From contig DAINRQ010000003.1 of the NCBI GenBank assembly GCA_036741775.1, positions 1 through 64,000 on the forward strand: a stretch of DNA of 64,000 nt, read 5' to 3'. A model generated the notes under the pieces. It was not told where the DNA came from. It saw only the letters and a program-made list of their open reading frames with translations, and did no database searches. Positions within the stretch are counted from its first letter, which is position 1. Every line of letters begins with the position of its first letter. This document shows, in pieces, positions 49,064 through 57,745 of the stretch. A program made the translations under genes and the position numbers. Source of the stretch: JAJKIV01 sp036741775. GTDB taxonomy: Bacteria > Gemmatimonadota > Gemmatimonadetes > Gemmatimonadales > Gemmatimonadaceae.

Positions 49064-50638
49064 ATGAAGGTCGAAGTCGTCGACGCTGCGCGAAAAGCTT
49101 ACGCGAGTCCGGGGAACGCCATCACGCTCGGGGCCGTGCTCCATGACGGGGAATGCCACGCCGAGCCAATCGTCCGGATCCCGTTGGCAATGCTGAATCG
49201 GCACGGGCTGATCGCGGGCGCGACGGGGACTGGCAAGACCCGCACCCTCCAGCTCGTGGCCGAGCAACTGTCGGCGGCCGGAGTTCCCGTCTTTCTCTCC
49301 GACGTGAAGGGCGACCTCTCGGGCGTTGGCGCGGCCGGGACACCTAACGAGCGCATCGACCGCCGGGCGAAGGACACGGGGTACGCCTGGACGCCGACCG
49401 CGTTTCCGGTGGAGTTCCTGAGCTTGACCGGAAAGAGCGGGGCGCAGCTGCGCGCGACGGTGTCGTCGTTCGGTCCACTCCTCCTCTCCAAGGTCCTGGG
49501 GCTCAACGACACCCAGACGAGCGTGCTCACCCTCGTCTTCAAGTACTGCGACGACAAGGGGCTGGCGCTGCTCGATTTCTCCGACCTGCGCGCGGTGCTC
49601 CAGTACCTGTCGGGTGACGGCGCCGACGAGCTGAAGGACTACGGCGGAATGTCGAAGCAGACCGTCGGCGTGCTGCTGCGCGAGATGGTCGAGCTCGAGC
49701 AACAGGGCGCGGAGGAGTTCTTCGGCGAGCCGGAATTCGACATCGACGACTTGATGCAGACGGAGCGCGATGGCCGCGGGCTCGTCAGCATCCTCGAGCT
49801 GGCGGACGTGCAGGACAAGCCGGCGCTCTTTTCCACGTTCATGCTCTGGCTGCTCGCCTCGCTCTACAACCAGTTGCCCGAGGTGGGGGACCTCGACAAG
49901 CCGAAGCTCGTTTTCTTCTTCGATGAGGCACACCTGCTCTTCGATGGGGCGAGCAAGGCGCTCCTGGACGAGGTCGAGAAGGTCGTCCGCCTCATCCGGT
50001 CGAAGGGTGTCGGCATTTTCTTCATCACGCAGAGCCCGAAGGACATCCCGCCCACTGTGCTCGGGCAGCTCGGCAACCGGGTACAGCACGCGTTGCGCGC
50101 GTTCACGGCGGACGACGACAAGGCGCTGCGAGCGGCCGCGCGGACGTTCCCGAAGACGTCGTTCTACGACATCGAGGAGACGCTCACGACGCTCGGCACG
50201 GGGGAGGCCCTCGTGACGGTACTGTCGCCTAACGGCGCGCCGACGCCGCCGTTCGCGACGCGGCTCATCCCGCCGGCCGCTCGCATGGGGCCGCTCACGC
50301 CCGACGAGATGGATCGGTGCCTGTCCTCATCGAATCAGGTCCGCGAGTACGCGACGGCGTTCGACCGCGAGAGTGCGCGTGAGCTCCTGGCGAAGCGCAT
50401 GGCGGCCGCGGGCGCGGCCGATGCGGGGAGTGATGCTGGCGACGACGACCGCGATTCGCGCGAAAGCCGGGCGCAGGCAGGGCGGGGCGGTCGTGTCGCG
50501 AAGCCGGCACCGAGCGCGCTGGAGAAGGTCATGAACTCCCCGCTCACGCGAACGATCGCGGGAGTGGTGACGCGCGGCATCATGGGCGCGCTGCTGGGCC
50601 CGCCGCGCCGGCGCTCGACGCGGCGGCGCCTCTGGTAG
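49064..50638 (+). CDS. HerA-like ATPase (DUF853 family)
   Basis: This 524-residue AAA+/FtsK-HerA type protein has Walker A GATGTGKTRT near residue 52 and Walker B VFFFDEAHLLF. It also has the ITQSPKDIPPTVLGQLGNRVQHALRAFT segment typical of the YjgR/DUF853 group. The C-terminal tail (about 440-524) is Asp/Arg/Ala-rich and ends in an Arg cluster (RRRSTRRRLW), which suggests nucleic-acid or membrane contact. Its cellular role is unknown; HerA relatives act as hexameric DNA pumps. It has a G-rich ribosome-binding site before ATG 49064. Confidence 0.88.
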   Translation: MKVEVVDAARKAYASPGNAITLGAVLHDGECHAEPIVRIPLAMLNRHGLIAGATGTGKTRTLQLVAEQLSAAGVPVFLSDVKGDLSGVGAAGTPNERIDRRAKDTGYAWTPTAFPVEFLSLTGKSGAQLRATVSSFGPLLLSKVLGLNDTQTSVLTLVFKYCDDKGLALLDFSDLRAVLQYLSGDGADELKDYGGMSKQTVGVLLREMVELEQQGAEEFFGEPEFDIDDLMQTERDGRGLVSILELADVQDKPALFSTFMLWLLASLYNQLPEVGDLDKPKLVFFFDEAHLLFDGASKALLDEVEKVVRLIRSKGVGIFFITQSPKDIPPTVLGQLGNRVQHALRAFTADDDKALRAAARTFPKTSFYDIEETLTTLGTGEALVTVLSPNGAPTPPFATRLIPPAARMGPLTPDEMDRCLSSSNQVREYATAFDRESARELLAKRMAAAGAADAGSDAGDDDRDSRESRAQAGRGGRVAKPAPSALEKVMNSPLTRTIAGVVTRGIMGALLGPPRRRSTRRRLW

Positions 50639-50643
50639 TGAAA

Positions 50644-50668
50644 CCGCCTCGCGGAGCACGCGAGGCGG
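50644..50668. terminator. 10-bp GC hairpin shared by herA-like gene and tRNA-Leu
   Basis: CCGCCTCGCG (50644-50653) pairs with CGCGAGGCGG (50659-50668), loop GAGCA. It begins 5 nt after the HerA-like stop on the plus strand and lies 16 nt past the tRNA on the minus strand. No T tract follows on either strand, so it is best seen as a Rho-assisted or processing hairpin. Confidence 0.55.
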
Positions 50669-50683
50669 GTCGACCCATTCCCA

Positions 50684-50765
50684 TGCGAAAGCCGGGACTC
50701 GAACCCGGACGGGTTGCCCCACTGGATCCTAAGTCCAGCGCGTCTACCAATTCCGCCACTTCCGC
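50684..50765 (-). tRNA. tRNA-Leu (anticodon UAG)
   Basis: Read on the minus strand, the acceptor stem is GCGGAAG/CTTTCGC, the anticodon stem is CTGGA/TCCAG around the loop CTTAGGA (anticodon TAG, reading CUA and, by wobble, other CUN codons), and the T arm is CCGGGTTCGAGTCCCGG. The discriminator is A and CCA is not encoded. The D loop begins GGCGGAATTGGTAGACGC, and a class II variable arm is present. It sits between htrA and the convergent HerA-like gene. Confidence 0.96.
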
Positions 50766-50770
50766 CTAAC

Positions 50771-50805
50771 GCGAACGGGGCGATCCGAGCGATCGCCCCG
50801 TTCGC
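50771..50805. terminator. 15-bp perfect hairpin after htrA
   Basis: GCGAACGGGGCGATC (50771-50785) pairs perfectly with 50791-50805 around the loop CGAGC. It starts 19 nt past the htrA stop (minus strand) and ends just upstream of the tRNA. No clear T run follows. It probably ends or attenuates htrA transcription before the tRNA. Confidence 0.65.
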
Positions 50806-50823
50806 TCGTTCCAGTCGACGTCG

Positions 50824-52377
50824 CTACTGACCGCCAATCCTGATGTTCGCCACCCGCGTCTGCTTTCGCTGGACGTCGTAGACGAGCAGACTCACCACGT
50901 CACCGTCCCCGGCCTTCGAGAGGACGCTCTGGAGATCCGCCACGCTGCGGACTTCCTTCCGCGGGGTGGGGTAGAGCACCGCCGTGATGATGTCGTCCTG
51001 GATGAGGCGACCGCGGGCCGGGCCGCGCGGATCGACTTCCACGACGCGCACCCCGCGCTGGTCCTCGGACAGTCGACTCGCGAGCTGCGGGTTCGCGCTC
51101 ACGGACTCGATACGGACGCCGATCTTGTCGTACGAGATGCTGCCCGCCGGCGCCGCATCATTCTCCTCACGCTCCCGCGATGCCAGCGACGGCTCGCTCG
51201 GAGCCTCGGCCAGCTTGATGCGGAACGTCTTCCTCTCGCCGTACCGCATGATTTCGAGCGTGACCGTCTCGCCAGGCTCGTGCCCGCGGATGATCCGCTG
51301 CAGCGTGCTCACCCGGTCGGCCGGCTTCCCATCCGCCGAGATGATGATGTCGCCCGGCTGGATTCCAGCGGCTCTCGCGGGGCTGTTGTCGTCGCTGTAG
51401 CCCCCGACCTTCACGCCGCGGATCTCCTTGAGCCCCGCGACCTCCGCGTCTTCCGGCTCCACGGGCGAGATCTGCACCCCGATCACGGCCCGGCGAACGC
51501 GCCCGTGCTCGATGATGTCGTCCATCACCTGCTTCGCGAGCGTGATGGGAATCGCGAAGCCGTAGCCCGAGTAATAGCCCGTGCTGCTCGCGATCGCGCT
51601 GTTCACGCCGATGACCTCACCGCGACTGTTCACGAGCGGACCACCCGAGTTGCCCGGGTTGATCGCCGCATCGGTCTGGATGAAGTCGGTAATCGAGTAA
51701 TCGCTTCCACGCAGGCTCTGAAGCTCCGCGCCGCCGCGTCCCTTCGCGCTCACGATCCCGGCCGTGACCGTGAAGTCGAGACCGAGCGGGTTGCCGATCG
51801 CGAGAACCCACTCTCCCACGCGTACCGTCTCGTCGTTGCCGAGCGTCGCGGTCGGGAGGTTCTGGCCGTCGATCTTGATGATCGCGACGTCGGTCGTGGG
51901 ATCGCGCCCGACGACCTTCGCCTTGAAGACGCGGTGGTCGGTGAGCGTCACGTTCACGCGGTCGAAGTTCTCGACGACGTGATTGTTCGTGAGGATGTAC
52001 CCGTCCTTCGAGACGATGAACCCCGAGCCGCTCGCAGCTTGCGGAACCTGCTGCCGCGGATCGAACTGCTGGAAGAAATCCTCGAGCCCGGGCGGGACGT
52101 TCCGGCGCGGCGCACGCTGGACGCGCGAGTCGCGGTCACGCTCGGCCTGAATCGATACGACGGCCGGGGTCACGTGCTCCGCGATCGTCACGAACGCGTT
52201 GCTGGCGTCGGAGATCGACTTGACCTCCTGGACGGTCGGCTTCGCAGTCGGCGCGCCACGCGCCTGCGCGTAACCGAAGCGGGTGAGATCGAATCCCGAC
52301 GCGAAGACGACACCGGTAGCGAAGGCGACTGCCACGGCAGCGCCGAACCGCGCGCGTGCAAAAGTGCGAGACGACAT
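50824..52377 (-). CDS. DegP/HtrA-family periplasmic serine protease
   Basis: This 517-residue Do-type protease has an N-terminal signal/anchor (about 11-28), a trypsin-like domain with H133 (LTNNHVV), D163 (TTDVAIIKI) and S244 (NPGNSGGP), and two PDZ domains (about 275-380 and 410-515). It clears misfolded periplasmic and outer-membrane proteins. A Pro/Gln/Arg-rich loop before the protease domain (about 80-115) matches the regulatory LA-loop position. ATG 52377 is the only start ahead of the signal. Confidence 0.93.
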   Translation of the reverse strand: MSSRTFARARFGAAVAVAFATGVVFASGFDLTRFGYAQARGAPTAKPTVQEVKSISDASNAFVTIAEHVTPAVVSIQAERDRDSRVQRAPRRNVPPGLEDFFQQFDPRQQVPQAASGSGFIVSKDGYILTNNHVVENFDRVNVTLTDHRVFKAKVVGRDPTTDVAIIKIDGQNLPTATLGNDETVRVGEWVLAIGNPLGLDFTVTAGIVSAKGRGGAELQSLRGSDYSITDFIQTDAAINPGNSGGPLVNSRGEVIGVNSAIASSTGYYSGYGFAIPITLAKQVMDDIIEHGRVRRAVIGVQISPVEPEDAEVAGLKEIRGVKVGGYSDDNSPARAAGIQPGDIIISADGKPADRVSTLQRIIRGHEPGETVTLEIMRYGERKTFRIKLAEAPSEPSLASREREENDAAPAGSISYDKIGVRIESVSANPQLASRLSEDQRGVRVVEVDPRGPARGRLIQDDIITAVLYPTPRKEVRSVADLQSVLSKAGDGDVVSLLVYDVQRKQTRVANIRIGGQ

Positions 52378-52542
52378 AGGCCTGTGTCCTGGCTGGGACT
52401 TTCGAAATGTAGAGGCGGAGAAGGTCCACCGTCGAGCAGGTAGCGCACAAACTGCGGAAGACCTGTGCCGCGGGGACCCGGTACTACCCGTAGGACACCG
52501 ACAGGTGTCGAAGAGTTTCCGGATGAATACGGCTGGATGTTC

Positions 52543-52572
52543 GTGGGGGCCGCAAGCTTACGCGGCCCCCAC
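52543..52572. terminator. hairpin after dnaK
   Basis: An 11-bp perfect GC stem (52543-52553 with 52562-52572; GTGGGGGCCGC) encloses an 8-nt loop. It starts 21 nt past the dnaK stop on the minus strand. No T tract follows, so a Rho-independent role is uncertain, but position and stability fit a terminator or RNA-stabilising end. The rest of the 216-bp gap to htrA holds one small dyad (GACACC/GGTGTC near 52495-52510). Confidence 0.6.
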
Positions 52573-52593
52573 ACATCCCTGTCATTCGTCCTT

Positions 52594-54534
52594 CTACTTC
52601 TTCCCTTCGTCCACAATCTCGTAATCGGCCTCGACGACGTCATCCTGCTTCTCTGACGTCGCCCCTGCGCCGGCCGGCTCGCCCGCCGCGGGCTCACCCG
52701 CCGGTGGCGGAGACGCCTCCTGCTGCTGCGCGTAGAACGAGCGCCCGGCCTCCTGGAAGGCATTCGAGAGCTCTTCCTGCGCCGACCGGATCTCGCTCAT
52801 GTCATCGCCGCGCAGCGCCTTCCGTGCACGGTCGACGGCGTTGTCGAGCCGGGTCTTGAGGTCGGGCGACAGGCGGTCCGCCCACTCCTTGGAGTTCTTC
52901 TCGACCTCGTAGGTGAGGCTGTCGAGGCGATTCCGCGTGTCGATCTCCTCGCGCCGCGTCTTGTCGGCCTGCGCGTTCTTCTCGGCGTCCTTGACCATGC
53001 GATCGATCTCGGAGTCCGACAGCCCGCTCGACGCCTCGATGCGGATCTTCTGCTCCTTGCCGGTCGCCTTGTCCTTCGCCGTCACGTGGAGAATACCGTT
53101 CGCGTCGATGTCGAAGGTGACCTCGACCTGCGGCATGCCGCGCGGGGCGGGTGGAATCCCCGTCAGCTGGAACTTGCCGATGGTCTTGTTGTAGACCGCG
53201 AGCTCGCGCTCGCCCTGGAGCACGTGGATCTCGACGGTCGTCTGGTTGTCGTCCGCGGTGGAGAACGTTTCGCTCTTTTTCGTCGGGATCGTCGTGTTCC
53301 GCGGAATGAGCACCGTCGTGACGCCGCCGAGCGTCTCGATGCCGAGCGACAGCGGGGTGACGTCGAGCAGAAGCACGTCCTTCTGTTCGCCGGTCAATAC
53401 GGCACCCTGAACCGCCGCGCCGATCGCGACGACCTCATCCGGGTTGACGCCCTTGTTCGGCTCCTTGCCGAAGAAGTCCTTCACGATCTGCTGGATCTTG
53501 GGGATACGCGTCGAGCCGCCGACGAGGAGCACCTCGTCGATGTCCTTGGGTTCCAGCCCTGCATCCTTCAGCGCCTGCTTCATGGGCGGGATGGAGCGCT
53601 GGACGAGGTCATCGACCAGCTGCTCGAACTTGGCCCGGGACAGGGTATAGTTGAGGTGTTTTGGACCGGACTGATCCGCCGTGATGAACGGCAGGTTGAT
53701 GTCGGTCTGCTGCGTGGACGACAGCTCCATCTTGGCCTTCTCGGCGGCTTCCTTGAGGCGCTGGAGCGCCATTGGATCCTTCGAGAGGTCGATTCCCTGG
53801 TCGCGCTTGAACTCGCCGACGAGCCAGTCAATGACGCGCTGGTCGAAGTCGTCCCCACCGAGGTGAGTATCGCCGTTCGTGGATTTCACCTCGAACTGAC
53901 GGGAGCCCTCGACGTCATAAAGCTCTAGAATAGAGATGTCATAAGTGCCGCCGCCCAGGTCGAATACGGCGACCTTCTCATCCTTTTTCTTATCAAGACC
54001 GTAAGCGAGCGCGGCCGCGGTGGGCTCGTTGATGATGCGCAGTACGTCGAGCCCCGCGATCTTCCCGGCGTCCTTCGTTGCCTGGCGCTGCGAGTCGTTG
54101 AAGTAGGCGGGGACCGTCACGACGGCTTTCGTGACCGAGTGCCCGAGATAGTCCTCCGCGGTCTGCTTCATCTTCTGGAGGACCATGGCCGAGATCTCGG
54201 GCGGCGTGTACCGCTTGCCCTGAACCTCGACCGCGACGACGTCGTTCGCGCCAGAAACGACTTTATATGGAACGCGCTTCGTCTCCTCCTGCACCTCGTT
54301 CATCTTGCGCCCCATGAACCGCTTGATGGAGAACACGGTGTTCTGGGGGTTGGTGACCGCCTGACGTTTTGCGATCTGTCCGACGAGGCGCTCGCCGTCC
54401 TTGCTGAAGCCGACCACGGACGGCGTGGTGCGCCCGCCTTCGGAGTTGGGGATCACGACCGGATCTCCGCCCTCCATGACAGACACCACGGAGTTCGTGG
54501 TTCCGAGATCGATGCCAATTACCTTATCTGCCAT
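52594..54534 (-). CDS. dnaK: molecular chaperone DnaK (Hsp70)
   Basis: The 646-residue length matches the family. The nucleotide domain starts MADKVIGIDLGTTNSVVSV with DLGGGTYDISIL and GGSTRIPKIQQ. The substrate domain (about 390-600) and the acidic C-terminal EEVD-like end are present; the tail is VVEADYEIVDEGKK after a Gly/Ala/Pro-rich stretch. It works with DnaJ and GrpE, neither of which is here. I searched the upstream region for a CIRCE repeat and saw none. Confidence 0.98.
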   Translation of the reverse strand: MADKVIGIDLGTTNSVVSVMEGGDPVVIPNSEGGRTTPSVVGFSKDGERLVGQIAKRQAVTNPQNTVFSIKRFMGRKMNEVQEETKRVPYKVVSGANDVVAVEVQGKRYTPPEISAMVLQKMKQTAEDYLGHSVTKAVVTVPAYFNDSQRQATKDAGKIAGLDVLRIINEPTAAALAYGLDKKKDEKVAVFDLGGGTYDISILELYDVEGSRQFEVKSTNGDTHLGGDDFDQRVIDWLVGEFKRDQGIDLSKDPMALQRLKEAAEKAKMELSSTQQTDINLPFITADQSGPKHLNYTLSRAKFEQLVDDLVQRSIPPMKQALKDAGLEPKDIDEVLLVGGSTRIPKIQQIVKDFFGKEPNKGVNPDEVVAIGAAVQGAVLTGEQKDVLLLDVTPLSLGIETLGGVTTVLIPRNTTIPTKKSETFSTADDNQTTVEIHVLQGERELAVYNKTIGKFQLTGIPPAPRGMPQVEVTFDIDANGILHVTAKDKATGKEQKIRIEASSGLSDSEIDRMVKDAEKNAQADKTRREEIDTRNRLDSLTYEVEKNSKEWADRLSPDLKTRLDNAVDRARKALRGDDMSEIRSAQEELSNAFQEAGRSFYAQQQEASPPPAGEPAAGEPAGAGATSEKQDDVVEADYEIVDEGKK

Positions 54535-54660
54535 TGCGCCCTCGCACGGGAGTTGGAAACGGAGTCGGCGTCATGCGAGTGATCCTCGCTCGCCGTTCGG
54601 GGGGCTGGCTCGCAAGGTCGGGGCCCGCCAGACGCGTCAGAATGGCAGAACCGAGGCACC

Positions 54661-55434
54661 ATGATCCCGCTCAGTGACGACAACCCGACGCTCCGCACGC
54701 CAATCACGACGTACCTGCTGCTCGGGCTGACCGTCGCGACGTGGCTGCTCTTCCAGGGCGCGGGCTTCGATGTCCTCAAGCTCGCGGTGTCCGTCTGCAA
54801 CTATGGGCTCGTGCCCGCCGAGCTTACCCAGACGCGCCCCGTTGGGTTCACCGTGCCACTCGGCCCGGGCCTCGGGTGCGCGATCGATGACCACGCGATC
54901 AACACCGCGACGCCGGTAACGTCGATGTTCCTCCACGGGAGTTGGGGCCACCTGATCGGCAACGGGTTGTTCTTCTGGGTCTTCGGCAACAACGTCGAGG
55001 ACAGCATGGGCCGATTCCGCTTCCTGGTGTTCTACCTCGTATGTGGGCTGGCCGCGGCGGCCGTGCACGTGTTCGTGGATCCCACCTCTCCGGTCCCCAC
55101 CGTCGGAGCGTCGGGGGCCATCTCCGGTATCCTCGGCGCGTACCTCGTGCTGTACCCGCGCGTGCACGTCCGGATGCTGTTCATCTTCATCATCTTCTTC
55201 CGGGTGTTCTCGATCCCCGCGTGGGCGGTGCTCGTCTGGTGGTTCGTCGTGCAGGTGATCACTGGGTTGCCGCAGCTGAACCAGGTCGACCCCGAGGTGT
55301 CCGGTGGCGTTGCCGTCTGGGCGCACGTGGGCGGGTTCGTCGCCGGTGTCCTGCTCGTGAAGCTCTTCGAGAACAGGGATCTCGTCCGCCGGCGCACGCT
55401 CGTCTCGGACGCGCGCGGCGTCTGGGGGCGCTGA
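54661..55434 (+). CDS. rhomboid intramembrane serine protease
   Basis: This 257-residue protein has six hydrophobic segments, catalytic S151 in GASGAISG and H222 in AHVGGFVAG. The conserved HGSWGHLIGNGLFFWVFG region provides the oxyanion His and Asn. Rhomboids cut transmembrane substrates. It stands upstream of the microcompartment genes with a 51-bp gap containing a -10-like TACTAT; there is no functional link known. The C-terminal tail is short and basic. Confidence 0.92.
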   Translation: MIPLSDDNPTLRTPITTYLLLGLTVATWLLFQGAGFDVLKLAVSVCNYGLVPAELTQTRPVGFTVPLGPGLGCAIDDHAINTATPVTSMFLHGSWGHLIGNGLFFWVFGNNVEDSMGRFRFLVFYLVCGLAAAAVHVFVDPTSPVPTVGASGAISGILGAYLVLYPRVHVRMLFIFIIFFRVFSIPAWAVLVWWFVVQVITGLPQLNQVDPEVSGGVAVWAHVGGFVAGVLLVKLFENRDLVRRRTLVSDARGVWGR

Positions 55435-55472
55435 TTCGGCCTCGATCCGATTCCCCATTTCCGATTCCGGCG

Positions 55473-55478
55473 TACTAT
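55473..55478 (+). promoter_or_regulatory. possible -10 element of the microcompartment genes
   Basis: TACTAT ends 7 nt before the GTG start of the first vertex-protein gene, so a transcript starting there would be leaderless. I see no good -35 hexamer. This is a TANNNT-type extended motif as used by leaderless promoters; evidence is weak. Confidence 0.3.
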
Positions 55479-55485
55479 ATCCGGC

Positions 55486-55839
55486 GTGCAACTCGCGCGA
55501 GTCATCGGACGCGTCGTCGCGACCGTCAAGCAACCGACGCTGACTGCGGTCACCCTGCAGTGGATTCAGCCAGTCTCCACGACGGGTGCTGACGTGGGGA
55601 ACCCTCTTGTTGCCGTCGATCGCATCGGAGTGGGGCCGGGGGAGACCGTCTATTTCATTACGTCGCGCGAGGCAGCGCTCACGCTCGATGATCCGTTCGC
55701 CGCGGTGGACGCTGGAATCGTCGGCAAGGTCGATTGGGTCGACGTGGCGGGAACTCGTCGCCTGATCGCGGAGGACATGGACGCCGCCGCTCCACAGGCG
55801 GACGGGCCCGGCGCACCGCCCGCTCATCGAGGCGGGTGA
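55486..55839 (+). CDS. microcompartment vertex protein (EutN/CcmL, BMC-P), first copy
   Basis: This 117-residue protein of the EutN/CcmL family opens MQLARVIGRVVATVKQPTLTAVTLQWIQPV, the typical beta-barrel pentamer start. It continues with GVGPGETVYFITSREAALTL and AAVDAGIVGKVDWVDV. These pentamers cap the vertices of bacterial microcompartment shells. The C-terminal 25 residues are Ala/Pro/Gly-rich. The start is GTG 55486. A second copy follows after 4 nt, then deoC. Confidence 0.88.
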   Translation: MQLARVIGRVVATVKQPTLTAVTLQWIQPVSTTGADVGNPLVAVDRIGVGPGETVYFITSREAALTLDDPFAAVDAGIVGKVDWVDVAGTRRLIAEDMDAAAPQADGPGAPPAHRGG

Positions 55840-55843
55840 GTAC

Positions 55844-56146
55844 GTGTACCTCGCGCGCGTCATCGGCGACGTCGTGTCCACACACCGGCACGAGCACCTC
55901 GGCCAGAAGAAGCTCCTGCTCGTCCGCCGCCTCGATCTCGACGATGTCGAGGAAGGCGCGGAAGTGATCGCGCTGGACGTGATCGGTGTGGGGGTGGGCG
56001 AGAAGGTGCTGGTGGTGCAGGAAGGGAACGCCGCGAGGACGCTCTTCGAGGACGCGACGATTCCGGTGCAAGCGGTGGTCGTTGGCGTGGTGGATCGCGT
56101 GGACATCGATCGCGACGCGGCGCTGCCCCTGGGTGAGCCAGTGTAA
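55844..56146 (+). CDS. microcompartment vertex protein (EutN/CcmL, BMC-P), second copy
   Basis: This 100-residue protein opens MYLARVIGDVVSTHRHEHLGQKKLLLVRRLD and has the family's central IGVGVGEKVLVVQEGNAARTLF and closing VVGVVDRVDIDRD. It is a separate gene, not a frameshifted piece of the first, because both have complete N- and C-terminal halves. The start GTG 55844 lies 4 nt after the first gene's stop; deoC starts 1 nt after its own stop. Two different pentamer types in one shell are common in known microcompartments. Confidence 0.9.
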   Translation: MYLARVIGDVVSTHRHEHLGQKKLLLVRRLDLDDVEEGAEVIALDVIGVGVGEKVLVVQEGNAARTLFEDATIPVQAVVVGVVDRVDIDRDAALPLGEPV

Positions 56147-56147
56147 C

Positions 56148-57014
56148 GTGGCGCCCATTGACCTCGACGCGCTCGCCATGCGGGTCGCCCGGGAACTGGG
56201 TCGGGCCGATCAGGCCAGCGGACCACCATCTGGCGTGCGCGACGGTGGGGAGGCCTCCCACATCGCCGAGTTCATCGATCATACGTTGCTCAAGGCGGAA
56301 GCCACGCGGGCCGAGATCGAGCAGCTGTGTGCCGAAGCGATCGAGCACACGTTCGCCGCGGTCTGTGTCAATCCCGTCTGGGTTCCACTTTGCGCCGCGA
56401 TGCTCGGCGGGAGCGGCGTCGCGGTTGCGACCGTCGTCGGCTTCCCGTTAGGCGCGAACCAGGCGGAGACGAAGGCGGCCGAGGCCGCGCTCGCGGTCCG
56501 GCAAGGAGCGACCGAGGTCGATATGGTGGCCGCGATCGGTCACATCAAGAGCGGAGACTGGCACCACGTCGCCGACGACATCGACGCCGTGGTTCGCGCG
56601 GCGGGTGGCGCGCTCGTCAAGGTCATCATCGAGTCGGCGCATCTCACCCCCACGGAGATCATCAAGGCGAGCGCGCTCGCGCGCGAGGTCGGTGCGCACT
56701 ACGTGAAGACGAGCACCGGCTTTCATCCGTCCGGCGGCGCGAGCGCCGACGCGGTGGCCCTCATGCGGCTCGTCGTCGGCGATTCCATGGGGGTCAAGGC
56801 GTCGGGCGGCGTGCGCGATTGCGCGACCGCCCTTCGAATGATCGCGAGTGGCGCGACCCGCATTGGTACCTCGAGCGGCGTGGCAATGGCCCGGTGCCTG
56901 GCACGTGGCCGGGTGTCGATGCGTGAGCTCCTGGGTTCCCCGGACGCGCATGCCGGCCACTGTACGTCGGGAACGTGTGCTGCGGTCATGACGGGTGGCG
57001 TACCCGTCTACTGA
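56148..57014 (+). CDS. deoC: deoxyribose-phosphate aldolase with N-terminal encapsulation-like peptide
   Basis: This 288-residue protein has its DeoC barrel (about residues 38-270) starting at IAEFIDHTLLKAEAT. The catalytic set is D125 (EVDMVAAIG), Schiff-base K187 (YVKTSTGF) and K217 (GVKASGGVR). Ahead of it are an amphipathic helix (about residues 4-18, IDLDALAMRVARELG) and a Gly/Ser/Pro-rich linker (about 20-36), the plan of a microcompartment encapsulation peptide. It cleaves 2-deoxyribose-5-phosphate to glyceraldehyde-3-phosphate and acetaldehyde, a volatile aldehyde. The start GTG 56148 follows the BMC-P stop by one base; 55986 is a shadow start. The tail contains SGTCAAVMTGG. Confidence 0.9.
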   Translation: MAPIDLDALAMRVARELGRADQASGPPSGVRDGGEASHIAEFIDHTLLKAEATRAEIEQLCAEAIEHTFAAVCVNPVWVPLCAAMLGGSGVAVATVVGFPLGANQAETKAAEAALAVRQGATEVDMVAAIGHIKSGDWHHVADDIDAVVRAAGGALVKVIIESAHLTPTEIIKASALAREVGAHYVKTSTGFHPSGGASADAVALMRLVVGDSMGVKASGGVRDCATALRMIASGATRIGTSSGVAMARCLARGRVSMRELLGSPDAHAGHCTSGTCAAVMTGGVPVY

Positions 57015-57132
57015 CCCTCCCTTTGCGCCGCCTACCTGGCGACCGCTATCTTTTCCGGCGATAGCGTAACGCAGCCCGTTGCGCGGCGAAGCCGAGGACG
57101 CCGCGTGGCTACCGCCACCTCCGACGACACCC

Positions 57133-57744
57133 GTGCGTCTCATCCCCCGCGACGAAGGTTTCTTCGTTCTCTTCAACGAGCTTGCGAAGCGACTAAAAGA
57201 AGCGGCGCGACTTCTCAACCGGCTCTTCGCGGAGCCGGAACGGCTGGACCACTACGTCGCCGCCATCAAGACCGTCGAACACGAAGCCGACGTCCTCACT
57301 CACGACGTCCGCGCGCGCATCGATCGCAGCTTCGTCACCCCCATCGATCGCGAAGACATTCACCTGCTCGCCACGGAGCTCGACGACGTCATCGACCTCA
57401 TCGATGGCACGGCGCGGCGGGCCGCCATGTTCCACATCGCTGAGTCTCGCGAGCCGGCGCGTCGACTATCCGACACCATCGCCCGCGCCGCGGACCACAT
57501 CGAGGCGGGCGTCGCCGCGATCAAGAAACCGTCCGTCGTCACCGCGAGCAGCCGCGAGATCAAGAAGCTCGAGGAAGAGGGTGATGCGATCTACCAGGAG
57601 GCGGTCGGCGAATTGTTCCGCGGGCAGCCCGACGCGCTCGAGGTCATGAAGTGGAAGGAACTGTACGACACCCTCGAGCGCGCACTCGACCAGTGTCAGG
57701 GCGTCGGCCACGTCCTGGAGAGCATTTCCCTCAAGAACTCATAG
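57133..57744 (+). CDS. DUF47/PhoU-like phosphate-transport regulator
   Basis: This 203-residue all-alpha protein of the DUF47 family is related to PhoU: a metal-binding-type helical bundle with GFFVLFNELAKRLKEAARLL, VEHEADVLTHDV, PIDREDIHLLATELDDVID and EEEGDAIYQEAV. It typically pairs with PiT phosphate transporters, as here; pit follows 1 nt after its stop. I choose GTG 57133 because it begins just before the conserved RDEGFF; the open frame starts at 57079 with a low-complexity Pro-rich stretch. No strong ribosome-binding site decides it. Confidence 0.88.
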   Translation: MRLIPRDEGFFVLFNELAKRLKEAARLLNRLFAEPERLDHYVAAIKTVEHEADVLTHDVRARIDRSFVTPIDREDIHLLATELDDVIDLIDGTARRAAMFHIAESREPARRLSDTIARAADHIEAGVAAIKKPSVVTASSREIKKLEEEGDAIYQEAVGELFRGQPDALEVMKWKELYDTLERALDQCQGVGHVLESISLKNS

Positions 57745-57745
57745 C

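Noticed and set aside
54535..54660. CIRCE or sigma-32 promoter before dnaK
   Set aside because: No TTAGCACTC-N9-GAGTGCTAA repeat and no convincing heat-shock promoter was seen.
55486..56146. The two vertex-protein genes as one frameshifted gene
   Set aside because: Each copy has a full family start and end, so they are two genes.
54637..56229. 530-codon minus-strand frame across the rhomboid and vertex-protein genes
   Set aside because: No motifs; the three genes on the other strand are recognisable families.
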